Source of the DNA: an uncultured Alistipes sp.
Lineage (GTDB): Bacteria > Bacteroidota > Bacteroidia > Bacteroidales > Rikenellaceae
Direction of reading: 5' to 3'
DNA: 64,000 bases
Assembly: GCA_947591475.1 (NCBI GenBank)
Contig: CANQDE010000003.1
Span: forward strand, 62,001 to 126,000
Positions within the stretch are counted from its first letter, which is position 1. The number at the start of each line of letters is the position of its first letter. Both the position numbers and the translations under genes were made by a program. The notes beneath the pieces were generated by a model. That model saw nothing but the letters and a program-made list of their open reading frames with translations. It was not told where the DNA came from and did not search any database. Positions 17,138 through 26,061 of the stretch are shown piece after piece.

Positions 17138-17773
17138 TTATTCGATAATCAGCTCCTCGACCCGCACTTTCGGCACGTAATGCGTTCCGTTGACCCGATA
17201 ATAGGCATGATTTTCTGCGGCGCCGATTTCGGTCAGTTCGATCCGCTCCGCCCCTTTGCCGATGGCGAGAATCAGCAGCGGTTCCCACGGCAGGGCGAAC
17301 GCTTGGCGGATAGGCTCCCGAGCGAACGCGCCGATGCAGAGGCCGTTCAACCCCATCTCCGTGGCCTGCAACAACATGCTTTGCGCCGAAATACCCAAAT
17401 CCATATCCACGTATCGGTTTTCGGCGACGGTCGAGCAGCAGATGATGAAGGCATTCGGTTCGGTGCCGGGCAGCGGCAGATGCAATTCCGGCAGAGCTCC
17501 GCCTAAATGGATATGGGCCAGAACTTTCGGGGCTTCGTCGGCCAGTACGGGGCGGAACCGCAGGACTTGCTGGTTGCGGGCTGACGGAATGCGGGTGTTG
17601 ACGGCGATGATGCGTCGGAGTTGGTCTGCGCGCACGATAAACCGGCTGTCGTAACCGCGAAAACTGCGGTTCTTCAAGAACAGTTTTTCGAGATTGGCCG
17701 CAGGCTTGCGGCGTGCGGAGGCGGGCCGTGCCCGATATTCTTCCATTTTGCGTTCCAAGTAGTTGTCTGCCAT
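17138..17773 (-). CDS. Nitroreductase-family flavoprotein
   Basis: 211-residue member of the FMN-dependent nitroreductase superfamily, which uses NAD(P)H to reduce nitro groups, quinones or other electrophiles. Supporting segments are the N-terminal KNRSFRGYDSRF (the RRSxRxF-type FMN phosphate site), TRIPSARNQQVLRF and DMDLGISAQSMLLQATEMGLNGLCIGAF, typical of the flavin-binding helix and loop. The first 25 residues form a basic extension. Monocistronic; a TATTTTTG box lies upstream on the minus strand at 17797-17804. Physiological substrate unknown. Confidence 0.88.
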   Translation of the reverse strand: MADNYLERKMEEYRARPASARRKPAANLEKLFLKNRSFRGYDSRFIVRADQLRRIIAVNTRIPSARNQQVLRFRPVLADEAPKVLAHIHLGGALPELHLPLPGTEPNAFIICCSTVAENRYVDMDLGISAQSMLLQATEMGLNGLCIGAFAREPIRQAFALPWEPLLILAIGKGAERIELTEIGAAENHAYYRVNGTHYVPKVRVEELIIE

Positions 17774-17974
17774 AGGTTGTTCGGTTCTTGTTTAGGCAAA
17801 AATATAAATTTTATCAACACGATAGCGCGTTCTACTGTCGTCCGCTGTCGCTTCCCGCTCTATTTTATTCTTTGCTTTTTCAGTTCGAAACCCGATTGGC
17901 GTCTCCGGCAGTCCGATTGTTCATATCCACTCGTTTTTTGTCTGAAATCGAGCGAATCGCAGGCTCGATTTTTA

Positions 17975-18003
17975 TTGTATTCCGGAATTTTTTTCTAACT
18001 TTG
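17975..18003 (+). promoter_or_regulatory. Promoter of V-type ATPase operon
   Basis: TTG (17975-17977), 18-base spacer, TAACTTTG (17996-18003), 38 bases before the first ATG. Confidence 0.65.
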
Positions 18004-18041
18004 TATGCAAATCGGAAAAAATTACAAAAAACTATATACCT

Positions 18042-18659
18042 ATGGACAATTCGAAATTGGATCAGCTTACGCAGAAACTCTACGACGAAGGGCTGGAAAA
18101 GGGGCGTGCCGAAGCCGATCGGCTGGTGGCTGCGGCCAAGCAGCAGGCCGAAAAGATGCTTGCCGAAGCGCGGGCGCAGGCCGAGGCCATCGTCCGGCAG
18201 GCCGAGAGCAAGGCCGAAGATGTCGGCAAGAACACGATGACCGAAATCGCGCTCGCCGGAAAGCAGGCCGTAGCGAAAATCAAGTCCGAAATCGCTTCGT
18301 TGATCGTGGCGCGCGCCACCGGCGAGGGGGTCAAGGCCGCCGGTATGGATGCTGCGTTCATCAAGGAGATGTTGATCGCCGTGGCGAAAAATTGGAACGG
18401 TGCCGATTCCGGAAAGGTCTCGTTGCAGGCGCTGCTGCCCGAATCCGAACGAGAAAAGCTCGATCAGGCGATGGCTGCCGAGGCGAAGGCGTTGCTGGCG
18501 GCAGGCATCGAGGTCGGTTATTCGAAGGAGGTCAAGACCGGTTTCAAGGTGGGAGCCAAGGAGGGCGGCTACTACATCTCGTTCTCCGATGCCGATGTCG
18601 AGGCGCTGCTCGGCGAATATCTGCGCGAAAAGGTCTCGCAACTCCTCTTTAATGCGTAA
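18042..18659 (+). CDS. atpE: V/A-type ATP synthase subunit E
   Basis: Peripheral-stalk subunit that holds the catalytic head against rotation. 205 residues: a long Ala/Glu/Lys-rich N-terminal coiled coil (about 10-85, LVAAAKQQAEKMLAEARA type) and a globular C-terminal domain that packs on subunit B, the usual E-subunit plan. First gene of the seven-gene ATPase operon, with a promoter 38 bases upstream. Symbols here follow the V/A-type naming and not the F-type naming. Confidence 0.92.
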   Translation: MDNSKLDQLTQKLYDEGLEKGRAEADRLVAAAKQQAEKMLAEARAQAEAIVRQAESKAEDVGKNTMTEIALAGKQAVAKIKSEIASLIVARATGEGVKAAGMDAAFIKEMLIAVAKNWNGADSGKVSLQALLPESEREKLDQAMAAEAKALLAAGIEVGYSKEVKTGFKVGAKEGGYYISFSDADVEALLGEYLREKVSQLLFNA

Positions 18660-18664
18660 CGGGC

Positions 18665-19495
18665 ATGTTCCGCACGAATTATTACAGTCTGGTAGCCGGA
18701 CTGAAGGAGTATGCGCTCGACGGTGAAAACAAGGGATTCGATGCCGGTGCCATCGTCGGGGAGATTCTCGAGGGCGTAACGGTGGCCGATGCCCGTCAGG
18801 TTCGTCTGCTTTACGGTTATTACGACTGCGAAAATTTGATTGCACTGCGGGCCGGACGTACGGCGTTCAACCCGTTGGGCAACTTTTCCCGTGAAGAGCT
18901 GGAAGAGGAACTCAAGTCGCCGCAGCGGTTGCCCGATGCGTTGGCTGCGGTGGTTCGCGCATTCGCCGATCCGGAGGGCGAGGACGCCGAGACGGTCGAT
19001 ACGACCGTGCGTTTCGAGACGGCGTTGTTCGATGCCTATTACGGGCTTTGCCAGCGGCAGGGATGTGATTTCATGCGGGCGTGGGCCGATTTCGACCGCA
19101 CGTTGCGCAATGTAACGGCCGCAGTTACGGCCCGTGCGACGGGACGTCCCGTCGAAGAAGTTACGGTCGGCGACGGCGATGTGGTTGACCAGCTGCAACG
19201 CAGTTCGGCCGCCGATTTCGGTCTGCGCGGCGAACTGCCCTATATCGACGGATTGATTGCGGCGGTCAACGAGGAGGGCAATCTCATCGAGAAAGAGCAC
19301 AAAATCGACGCCATCTGCTGGAATCAGGCGGCGGAGCTGGCCCGATTCGACTATTTCGACCGGAATGCCATCCTTTCCTATTTGGTGCGGGTGAATATCG
19401 TGGCCCGCTGGACGTTGCTCGATGCCGCCCGCGGCCGGGCGATGTTCGATCGGCTGATTGCCGAATTGGATGGCCGTCAATGGATTGAAAAATGA
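18665..19495 (+). CDS. DUF2764 family protein, probable V-ATPase subunit C equivalent
   Basis: 276-residue, largely helical, acidic protein starting MFRTNYYSLVAGL. It matches the DUF2764 family I know only from Bacteroidota V-ATPase operons. Position (between E and A) is that of subunit C in Enterococcus-like ntp operons, and the length and helicity suit a C/d-like socket joining the rotor ring to the central stalk; this is inference. It lies 5 bases after atpE and its stop overlaps the next start (ATGA), indicating tight translational coupling. No enzyme motif is visible. Confidence 0.8.
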   Translation: MFRTNYYSLVAGLKEYALDGENKGFDAGAIVGEILEGVTVADARQVRLLYGYYDCENLIALRAGRTAFNPLGNFSREELEEELKSPQRLPDALAAVVRAFADPEGEDAETVDTTVRFETALFDAYYGLCQRQGCDFMRAWADFDRTLRNVTAAVTARATGRPVEEVTVGDGDVVDQLQRSSAADFGLRGELPYIDGLIAAVNEEGNLIEKEHKIDAICWNQAAELARFDYFDRNAILSYLVRVNIVARWTLLDAARGRAMFDRLIAELDGRQWIEK

Positions 19496-21270
19496 ATAAT
19501 GAAAAATACATACCGATGAAAACTACTGGAAAAGTACACGGTATCATCTCGAACATCGTCATCGTGAAGGCCGATGGAGCCGTGGGCCAGAACGAAATCT
19601 GCTACGTGTATACGGGGGATACCAAGATGATGGCCGAGGTCATCAAGGTCGTAGGCGACGATGCCTACGTGCAGGTCTTCGACAGCACCCGAGGACTGAA
19701 AATCGGCGACCGCGTGGAGTTCGAGGGGCACATGCTCGAAGCGACGCTGGCCCCGGGTCTGTTGTCGCGCAACTACGACGGTCTGCAAAACGACCTCGAA
19801 AAGATGGACGGGCTCTTCATCGCCCGCGGTTCGATTACCGACCCCATCGACTACGATGCCGAGTGGGAGTTTTCTCCATTGGCCAAAGCAGGAGACAAAG
19901 TAACGGCGGCCGCTTGGTTGGGCGAGGTGAAGGAGCAATGGGTGATGCACAAAATCATGGTGCCCTTCACGATGGCCGATACCTATATGGTGAAAAGCGT
20001 TGCCGAAGCCGGTAAATATAAGGTAACGGACACCGTCGCCGTCATTACCGATGCCGAGGGGCACGACCACGACGTTACGATGGTGCAGAAATGGCCCGTC
20101 AAGCAGGCTGTGCGCTGCTATACCGAGAAACCCCGTCCGTCGCGCATCATGGAGACGGGCGTGCGTCCGATCGACACCTTCAATCCGATGGCCGAGGGCG
20201 GTACGGGCTTCATCCCCGGGCCGTTCGGCGCCGGCAAGACGGTGTTGCAGCATGCTATTTCGAAGCAGGCCGACGCCGACATCATCATCATGGTGGCTTG
20301 CGGCGAACGTGCCAACGAGGTGGTCGAAATTTTCAAGGAGTTCCCCGAATTGGTCGATGCCCGTACGGGACACAAACTGATGGAACGTACGATCATCATC
20401 TGCAACACGTCGAACATGCCCGTCGCCGCGCGCGAGGCGTCGGTCTATACGGGTATGACCATCGGCGAGTATTACCGTTCGATGGGCCTCAAAGTGTTGG
20501 TGATGGCCGACTCGACGTCGCGTTGGGCGCAGGCTTTGCGTGAAATGTCGAACCGTTTGGAGGAGTTGCCCGGTCAGGACGCCTTCCCGATGGACTTGTC
20601 GGCGATCATCTCCAATTTCTATTCGCGTGCCGGTTTGGTGAAGCTCAACAACGGCGCGACCGGTTCGGTTACGTTCCTCGGAACGGTGTCGCCTGCGGGT
20701 GGTAACTTGAAGGAGCCCGTTACCGAATCGACCAAGAAGGCGGCCCGCTGTTTCTATGCTCTTTCGCAGGGACGTGCCGATTCGAAACGTTATCCGGCCA
20801 TCGACCCGCTCGATTCCTATTCGAAATACCTCGAATATCCCGAAATTCGCGCCTATCTCGACGAACATATCGAGAAAGATTGGGTCGATCTCGTCTATGC
20901 GGGCAAGACCATCGTGCAGCGCGGCAAGGAGGCCAACGACCAAATCAACATCTTGGGCGACGACGGCGTGCCCGTCGAGTACCACGAGCGGTTCTGGAAA
21001 TCGGAGCTGATCGACTTCGTGATTTTGCAGCAGGATGCGTTCGACGCCATCGACGCCAACTGCCCGATGGAACGTCAGCGGATGATGTACAAGATGGTGC
21101 TCGAAATCTGCCGCCGCGACTTCGGATTCCCCGATTTCGAGGCATGTTCGCAGTTTTTCAAAGGGTTGATAAATCTTTTCCGTCAGATGAATTATTCGGA
21201 GTGGAAGTCGGAGAAGTTCGAGAGCTACCGCAAGCAGATCGAGCAGTATGTGAGTGAAAAATCGAAATAA
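19492..21270 (+). CDS. atpA: V/A-type ATP synthase catalytic subunit A
   Basis: Catalytic subunit of the V1/A1 head. 592 residues with the Walker A loop GPFGAGKT at about 243-250, the Walker B region and the A-subunit-specific non-homologous insertion (about 110-200). The start at 19492 overlaps the upstream stop by four bases; the second ATG at 19516 (MKTTGKVHG) matches the usual family N-terminus and is a credible alternative. It hydrolyses or makes ATP at the interface with subunit B. Confidence 0.96.
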   Translation: MNNEKYIPMKTTGKVHGIISNIVIVKADGAVGQNEICYVYTGDTKMMAEVIKVVGDDAYVQVFDSTRGLKIGDRVEFEGHMLEATLAPGLLSRNYDGLQNDLEKMDGLFIARGSITDPIDYDAEWEFSPLAKAGDKVTAAAWLGEVKEQWVMHKIMVPFTMADTYMVKSVAEAGKYKVTDTVAVITDAEGHDHDVTMVQKWPVKQAVRCYTEKPRPSRIMETGVRPIDTFNPMAEGGTGFIPGPFGAGKTVLQHAISKQADADIIIMVACGERANEVVEIFKEFPELVDARTGHKLMERTIIICNTSNMPVAAREASVYTGMTIGEYYRSMGLKVLVMADSTSRWAQALREMSNRLEELPGQDAFPMDLSAIISNFYSRAGLVKLNNGATGSVTFLGTVSPAGGNLKEPVTESTKKAARCFYALSQGRADSKRYPAIDPLDSYSKYLEYPEIRAYLDEHIEKDWVDLVYAGKTIVQRGKEANDQINILGDDGVPVEYHERFWKSELIDFVILQQDAFDAIDANCPMERQRMMYKMVLEICRRDFGFPDFEACSQFFKGLINLFRQMNYSEWKSEKFESYRKQIEQYVSEKSK

Positions 21271-21278
21271 GCAGAGCC

Positions 21279-22601
21279 ATGACAACACGCGCATTTCAGA
21301 AAATATACACCAAAATCGACAACATCACCAAAGCGACCGTTACGCTGCGGGCTCAGGGCGTCGGCAACGACGAACTGGCGACCGTGGGCGGCAAGCTGGC
21401 GCAAGTGGTGAAAATCATGGGCGAACACGTTACGTTGCAGGTGTTTGCCGGTACCGAGGGCCTTTCGACCGATTCGGAGGTCATCTTCCACGGCGAACCC
21501 CCGAAGCTCCGCGTCTCGGACAACCTCGCCGGCCGTTTCTTCAACGCCTACGGCGAACCGCTCGAAGGCGGCGAGATCGTCGAGGGCGAGGAACGCGAAA
21601 TCGGCGGCCCGACGGTCAACCCGTTCAAACGTTTGCAACCGTCGGAGCTCATCGCGACGGGCATCGCGGGCATCGACTTGAACAACACCATCGTAACGGG
21701 TCAGAAAATTCCGTTCTTCGCTGACCCTGACCAGCCCTATAACGCCGTCATGGCCAATGTGGCCCTGCGTGCGAAGGCTGACAAAATCATTTTGGGCGGT
21801 ATGGGCCTTACGAACGACGATTTTCTTTATTTCAAGTCTGTATTTGAAAACGCGGGAGCGTTGGACCGCATCGTTTCGTTCGTCAACACGACCGAGAACC
21901 CGCCCGTCGAGCGTCTGCTCGTGCCGGATATGGCGCTGACCGCCGCCGAATACTTCGCCGTAGACAAGGGCGAAAAGGTACTGGTGCTGTTGACCGACAT
22001 GACGCTGTATGCCGATGCGCTGGCCATCGTTTCGAACCGTATGGACCAGATTCCGTCGAAGGACTCCATGCCGGGTTCGCTCTACTCCGACTTGGCGAAA
22101 ATCTACGAGAAGGCCGTGCAGTTACCCAACGGCGGTTCGATCACGATCATCGCCGTAACGACCCTTTCGGGCGGCGACATCACGCACGCCATCCCCGATA
22201 ACACGGGTTACATCACCGAGGGTCAGCTCTTCCTGCGCAACGACTCCGATACGGGCAAGGTCATCGTCGATCCGTTCCGTTCGCTGTCGCGTCTGAAACA
22301 GCTCGTCATCGGCAAGAAGACCCGCGAAGACCATCCGCAGGTGATGAACGCCTGCGTGCGCCTCTACGCCGATGCCGCGAACGCCAAGACCAAGTTGGAG
22401 AACGGTTTCGACCTGTCGGACTACGACGAACGCACGCTGAAGTTCGCCCACGACTATTCGGAGAAGTTGTTGGCCATCGACGTCAACATCGGCATCACCG
22501 AGATGCTCGACACGGCGTGGACGCTCTTCGCCGAGTATTTCTCCAAGGAGGAAGTGGCGATTAAGGAGGAGCTGATTGCGAAATACTGGAAAAAAGCCTA
22601 A
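21279..22601 (+). CDS. atpB: V/A-type ATP synthase subunit B
   Basis: Non-catalytic nucleotide-site subunit alternating with A in the head. 440 residues; the position of the P-loop is degenerate (GQKIPFFADPDQPYNA), as expected for B, and the C-terminal helical domain is complete. It starts 8 bases after atpA. Also recognisable are the conserved PGSLYSDLAKIYEKA and PDNTGYITEGQLFL segments. Confidence 0.96.
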   Translation: MTTRAFQKIYTKIDNITKATVTLRAQGVGNDELATVGGKLAQVVKIMGEHVTLQVFAGTEGLSTDSEVIFHGEPPKLRVSDNLAGRFFNAYGEPLEGGEIVEGEEREIGGPTVNPFKRLQPSELIATGIAGIDLNNTIVTGQKIPFFADPDQPYNAVMANVALRAKADKIILGGMGLTNDDFLYFKSVFENAGALDRIVSFVNTTENPPVERLLVPDMALTAAEYFAVDKGEKVLVLLTDMTLYADALAIVSNRMDQIPSKDSMPGSLYSDLAKIYEKAVQLPNGGSITIIAVTTLSGGDITHAIPDNTGYITEGQLFLRNDSDTGKVIVDPFRSLSRLKQLVIGKKTREDHPQVMNACVRLYADAANAKTKLENGFDLSDYDERTLKFAHDYSEKLLAIDVNIGITEMLDTAWTLFAEYFSKEEVAIKEELIAKYWKKA

Positions 22602-22612
22602 TCGCTACGGTC

Positions 22613-23221
22613 ATGGCTATCAAATTCCAATACAACAAGACTTCGCTCGGCGAGTTGGGCAAACAGCTCAAGATGCGGCAGAAGGCACTGCCGACAATCA
22701 AGAGCAAGGAATCGGCCTTGCGCTCCGAGGTGAAGAAGGCACGCGATGCGGCGACCGATTACCAGCGGAAAGTCGATGCGCTCAAAGCCGAGTACGATTA
22801 CATGCAGGCCTTGTGGGGCGAGTTCGACAGCGATTTGGTGCGGATTGCCGACGTGGAACTCGACGAACAGAAAATTGCCGGCGTGCGTACGCCCGTCTTG
22901 CGCGAGGTGCGGTTCGAACAGAAGCCTTACGACCTCTTTTCGTCGCCCGTGTGGTTCGTCGCCGGGGTCGATATTTTGGAGCGGTTGGCTCGGTTGGGAC
23001 TCGAACAGGCGGTCTATGACCGCAAGATGGAGTTGCTGGACAAGGCCCGCCGCAAGACGACCCAGAAGGTCAATCTGTACGAAAAGGTGCAGATTCCGGG
23101 CTACGAGGACGCCATCCGCAAAATCAAACGCTTTATGGAGGACGAGGAGAATCTTTCGAAATCGGCCCAGAAAATCGTGAAAACCAAACAACAACGAGCC
23201 GGGGAGGGCGCTATGCTATGA
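22613..23221 (+). CDS. atpD: V/A-type ATP synthase subunit D
   Basis: Central-shaft (rotor) subunit. 202 residues, nearly all helical with two long coiled-coil arms at the N- and C-termini (KTSLGELGKQLKMRQKALP at the start, RRKTTQKVNLYEKVQIPGY near the end), the standard D-subunit design. Its stop overlaps the start of subunit I (ATGA at 23218). Confidence 0.94.
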   Translation: MAIKFQYNKTSLGELGKQLKMRQKALPTIKSKESALRSEVKKARDAATDYQRKVDALKAEYDYMQALWGEFDSDLVRIADVELDEQKIAGVRTPVLREVRFEQKPYDLFSSPVWFVAGVDILERLARLGLEQAVYDRKMELLDKARRKTTQKVNLYEKVQIPGYEDAIRKIKRFMEDEENLSKSAQKIVKTKQQRAGEGAML

Positions 23222-25053
23222 TCGCTCCGATGATGAAATACGACTTCGTGCTTTTTGCGGCACAGAGCGAAGATTTTATTAACAGGTTGCGGGAATTAGG
23301 ACTGGTGGAGATTACCACGACCGGTTGGGAGCCTTCGGAGGCGGAGCGTCAGTTGATGCTCGACATCGAGGGACACGCCAAGGCGATCGACTTCATCCGC
23401 GAATACCGCAAGGACGAAGCGCACGCCGACCTGAAAGCCGAACCTTTCGCTACGCCGGCCGAAGCCTACGAACATTATCTTGCCGCTCAGCAGCAGGCCG
23501 CTGCGCTCCGTACGGAGATCGGCCGGTTGGAGAAGAGCGCCGACGAATTGCGTCCGTGGGGAGGGTTCGACGTGCGGCGTGCATCGGCTTTGGCCGAACG
23601 GGGCATCGTGTTGCACTACTTCTCGGCGCAGGTCGGAACTTATGACAAGGCGATCGCCGAATGGTCGGCGCAATATACCGTGTCGGAGGTCGCTCGCACC
23701 GAGACGATGGCCTATTTCGTGGTCGTCGCGGCTCCGGGCGAGGAGGTCGCGCTGGATGCTCAGGAGATGAAAACGCCCACGATGGACATTCGCGAAGCGG
23801 AACGGCTGATTGCCGAGAACGAGCAACGGCTCGCGGCGTTGGACGCTGAGTTCGCGCGTGTGGCCGCTTCGGAAAAGTTGCTCTTGGCGGGCGCCGCTGC
23901 GCTAAAAGAACAGTTGCAGGGTGCGCGTGTGAAGGCGACCGCCCGCAAGGCGGCCGACGATACGTTGCTGGTGATGGAGGGCTGGGCCGAAAAGGAGACT
24001 TCGGATAAGGTCGATGCCCTGTTGGAGGAGTACCCCAACGTGGTCTACCTCAAACAGGCCCCGACGCCCGAGGACGAAACGCCCGTGAAACTGAAAAACG
24101 GCCGCTTCGCCCGCATGTTCGAACTGGTCGGCGACATGTATGCCCGCCCGAAGTACGGCACGCTCGATTTGACGCCGTTCTTCGCGCCGTTCTACATGCT
24201 TTTCTTCGGTATCTGTCTGAACGACGCCGGTTACGGAGCGATTCTGCTGCTGGCCGGATTGTTCATGCTCTGGAAATATCGCACGCCCGGCATGATGCGC
24301 CGTGCGGCTTGGTTCGCGACGCTTTGCGCCGTATCGACCGTCGTTTTCGGACTGCTTTGCGGTTCGGTGTTCGGCGTGAACCTCAAAGAGTATTTCCCGT
24401 CGGTACCGTTCATCGACTTCCAGAAACAGTTCTTCACGTTGTCGCTCGTCATCGGCATCGTGCAGATTCTGTTCGGCATGGCGTTGAATCTGTGGACGAA
24501 AATCCGGCTTTTCGGACTTCCCAACTCGTTGGGGGCCTTGGGGTGGTTCATCATCCTGTTGTCGTGCTGTTTAGCGATGGGGTTGCCGATGGCCGGTGCC
24601 GCTATCCCCGGATTCACCTCCGGTTCCGTCGCTTTCTATGTCGCGTTGGGAATCGGCGGCGCGTTGCTGTTGCTGCTGAACAATCCGCGACGCAACCCGC
24701 TGGTCAATATCGGAGCCGGATTGTGGGAACTCTACAACAATCTGACGGGCCTGTTGAGCGATGTGCTGTCATACATCCGTCTGTTCGCCATCGGTCTTTC
24801 GGGCGGCGTACTGGCGCTGGTGTTCAATACGTTGGCCGACGGATTCGTGCCCGAAGGGGCCAACTTCGTCGTGCGGCTGCTCATCATGATTCCCATTCTG
24901 TTGATCGGCCACGGCATCAACCTCTTCATGTCGACGATTTCGTCGTTCGTCCATCCGATGCGTCTCACCTTCGTGGAGTTCTTCAAGAACGCCGGATTCG
25001 AGATGGCGCCGCGGGCGTTCGACCCGATCCGGAAGATGGATGCCGGCGACTGA
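23218..25053 (+). CDS. atpI: V/A-type ATP synthase subunit I (membrane stator)
   Basis: Stator that provides the ion half-channels facing the K ring. 611 residues: a soluble N-terminal half with coiled coils (about 1-315), then about seven to eight transmembrane helices from the FFAPFYMLFFGICLNDAGYGA segment to the C-terminus. The essential membrane arginine is expected in the YIRLFAIGLSGGVLALVFN helix, where an Arg is present. Overlaps atpD by four bases. Confidence 0.95.
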   Translation: MIAPMMKYDFVLFAAQSEDFINRLRELGLVEITTTGWEPSEAERQLMLDIEGHAKAIDFIREYRKDEAHADLKAEPFATPAEAYEHYLAAQQQAAALRTEIGRLEKSADELRPWGGFDVRRASALAERGIVLHYFSAQVGTYDKAIAEWSAQYTVSEVARTETMAYFVVVAAPGEEVALDAQEMKTPTMDIREAERLIAENEQRLAALDAEFARVAASEKLLLAGAAALKEQLQGARVKATARKAADDTLLVMEGWAEKETSDKVDALLEEYPNVVYLKQAPTPEDETPVKLKNGRFARMFELVGDMYARPKYGTLDLTPFFAPFYMLFFGICLNDAGYGAILLLAGLFMLWKYRTPGMMRRAAWFATLCAVSTVVFGLLCGSVFGVNLKEYFPSVPFIDFQKQFFTLSLVIGIVQILFGMALNLWTKIRLFGLPNSLGALGWFIILLSCCLAMGLPMAGAAIPGFTSGSVAFYVALGIGGALLLLLNNPRRNPLVNIGAGLWELYNNLTGLLSDVLSYIRLFAIGLSGGVLALVFNTLADGFVPEGANFVVRLLIMIPILLIGHGINLFMSTISSFVHPMRLTFVEFFKNAGFEMAPRAFDPIRKMDAGD

Positions 25054-25151
25054 CGAAAGAGCGCGCGGACAAACGCATGATAAGTGCTTGCAAAATAAAT
25101 AGATAACTTAAAGAATCGCAAAAAGAAATTTAATAAAAACACAAACGAATT

Positions 25152-25616
25152 ATGGAAACAACAGCATTGGTTTTGGCCTACGTCGGCGTAGCGTTGATGG
25201 TGGGCCTCGCGGGTATCGCTTCGGCCATCGGAACCTCGATCGCAGGTCAGGCTTCGGTGGGTGCCATGAAGAAAAACGGCAACGCATTCGGTAGTTACAT
25301 GATCTTGTCGGCGCTCCCGGGTTCGCAGGGCCTCTACGGATTCGTCTGCTTCTTCTTGGTGCAGAGCGGTTTGACGGCTCCCACGATGGTGCAGGGCGCT
25401 GCGATTTTCGGCGCCGGTCTGTTGGTCGGGTTGGTCAATCTGGCCGCCTCCATCTACCAAGCGAAAGTCTGCGCAAACGGTATCGCAGCCATCGGCAACG
25501 GCCATGACGTGATGGGTAAAACGTTGATTCTGGCTGCTTTCCCGGAGTTGTACGCCATCTTGACGGTTGCGGCTACGTTCCTCATCGCCAGCCTGCCCGG
25601 GGTGGATCTCTTCTAA
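25152..25616 (+). CDS. atpK: V/A-type ATP synthase subunit K (rotor ring proteolipid)
   Basis: 154 residues with four transmembrane helices, i.e. a fused double hairpin. The second hairpin carries the ion-binding glutamate (Glu132 in FPELYAI); the first hairpin lacks its own acid. Residues matching the Na+ ligands described for Enterococcus hirae NtpK are in place: Leu55, Ser58 (Thr there), Gln59 in ALPGSQGLYGF, Gln103 in IYQAKV and Glu132. This favours Na+ over H+ coupling, as inference. Separated from atpI by a 98-base A-rich spacer; last gene of the operon, followed by a strong terminator. Confidence 0.95.
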   Translation: METTALVLAYVGVALMVGLAGIASAIGTSIAGQASVGAMKKNGNAFGSYMILSALPGSQGLYGFVCFFLVQSGLTAPTMVQGAAIFGAGLLVGLVNLAASIYQAKVCANGIAAIGNGHDVMGKTLILAAFPELYAILTVAATFLIASLPGVDLF

Positions 25617-25639
25617 TCGGGAAGCGATTCGCAACAAGA

Positions 25640-25666
25640 AAAAGAGCTCTTCGGAGCTCTTTTCGG
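25640..25666 (+). terminator. Terminator of V-ATPase operon
   Basis: 10-bp stem AAAAGAGCTC / GAGCTCTTTT closed by a TTCG tetraloop (25640-25663). Confidence 0.9.
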
Positions 25667-25676
25667 CCTTTTTGCA

Positions 25677-25708
25677 TTTGGGTGAACGGATAAATAGTCC
25701 TATCTTTG
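25677..25708 (+). promoter_or_regulatory. Promoter upstream of 6S-like RNA
   Basis: TTTG (25677-25680), 20-base spacer, TATCTTTG (25701-25708): a consensus promoter with a predicted start near 25715. The next features are a structured stretch (GCGTC/GACGC at 25718-25722 and 25789-25793) and then the 6S-like hairpin, so the primary transcript may be about 320 bases and be processed. Confidence 0.7.
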
Positions 25709-25851
25709 CAAACGTAAGCGTCTGATGAAGTGAGGAGGCTTGGCGGAACCGTACCGCGGGCGGTTTTTCCGGTTTGCTTCGTTTCGTTGACGCGTGAATG
25801 TTCGGTGCGACCGAGAAAGAAAAAGATATTTTTCCTATAAAGGGTAAACAA

Positions 25852-26035
25852 CTCTTTATACCTTATTACGAACTTTGGGAGCTTCTTCGGAAGTGGTTTC
25901 GCTTGGGTGTAATGGTTGTCGGAACCCGGATACGCCCTGCCCACTCTTTCGGGCAGGGCCGACCGGGGCGCAGGACAGCTTCCAAGCGAAGGTTCCCAAA
26001 GACCTGTAATAAGGGGCTGACACCGCGCCCTTTTT
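25852..26035 (+). ncRNA. ssrS: 6S RNA-like long hairpin RNA
   Basis: A single long, interrupted hairpin: CCTTATTAC (25861-25869)/GTAATAAGG (26006-26014); CTTTGGGA (25873-25880)/TCCCAAAG (25994-26001); an asymmetric internal bubble (25881-25897 against 25991-25993, with a small CTTC-TTCG-GAAG hairpin on one side); TTCGCTTGG (25898-25906)/CCAAGCGAA (25982-25990); GTTGTC/GACAGC; and an apical GCCCTGCCC/GGGCAGGGC stem (25934-25959). A central bubble in a long hairpin is the hallmark of 6S RNA, which sequesters the housekeeping RNA polymerase. It ends at a GGGC/GCCC-TTTTT terminator. The 5' end is not fixed. 6S RNAs are known in Bacteroidota; identity here is inferred from structure only. Confidence 0.6.
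26014..26035 (+). terminator. Terminator of 6S-like RNA
   Basis: GGGC (26014-26017) / GCCC (26027-26030) with a 9-base loop, then TTTTT. Confidence 0.6.
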
Positions 26036-26061
26036 GTCATTTTATTAAAAAACACAAGATT

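Noticed and set aside
19477..21294. 605-residue minus-strand open frame opposite atpA
   Set aside because: Antisense shadow of a highly conserved gene with biased codons.
25715..26035. tmRNA or RNase P RNA in the structured region after the V-ATPase operon
   Set aside because: No tag-peptide ORF ending in Ala-Ala, no tRNA-like ends, and none of the conserved RNase P core boxes; the single long hairpin fits 6S better.
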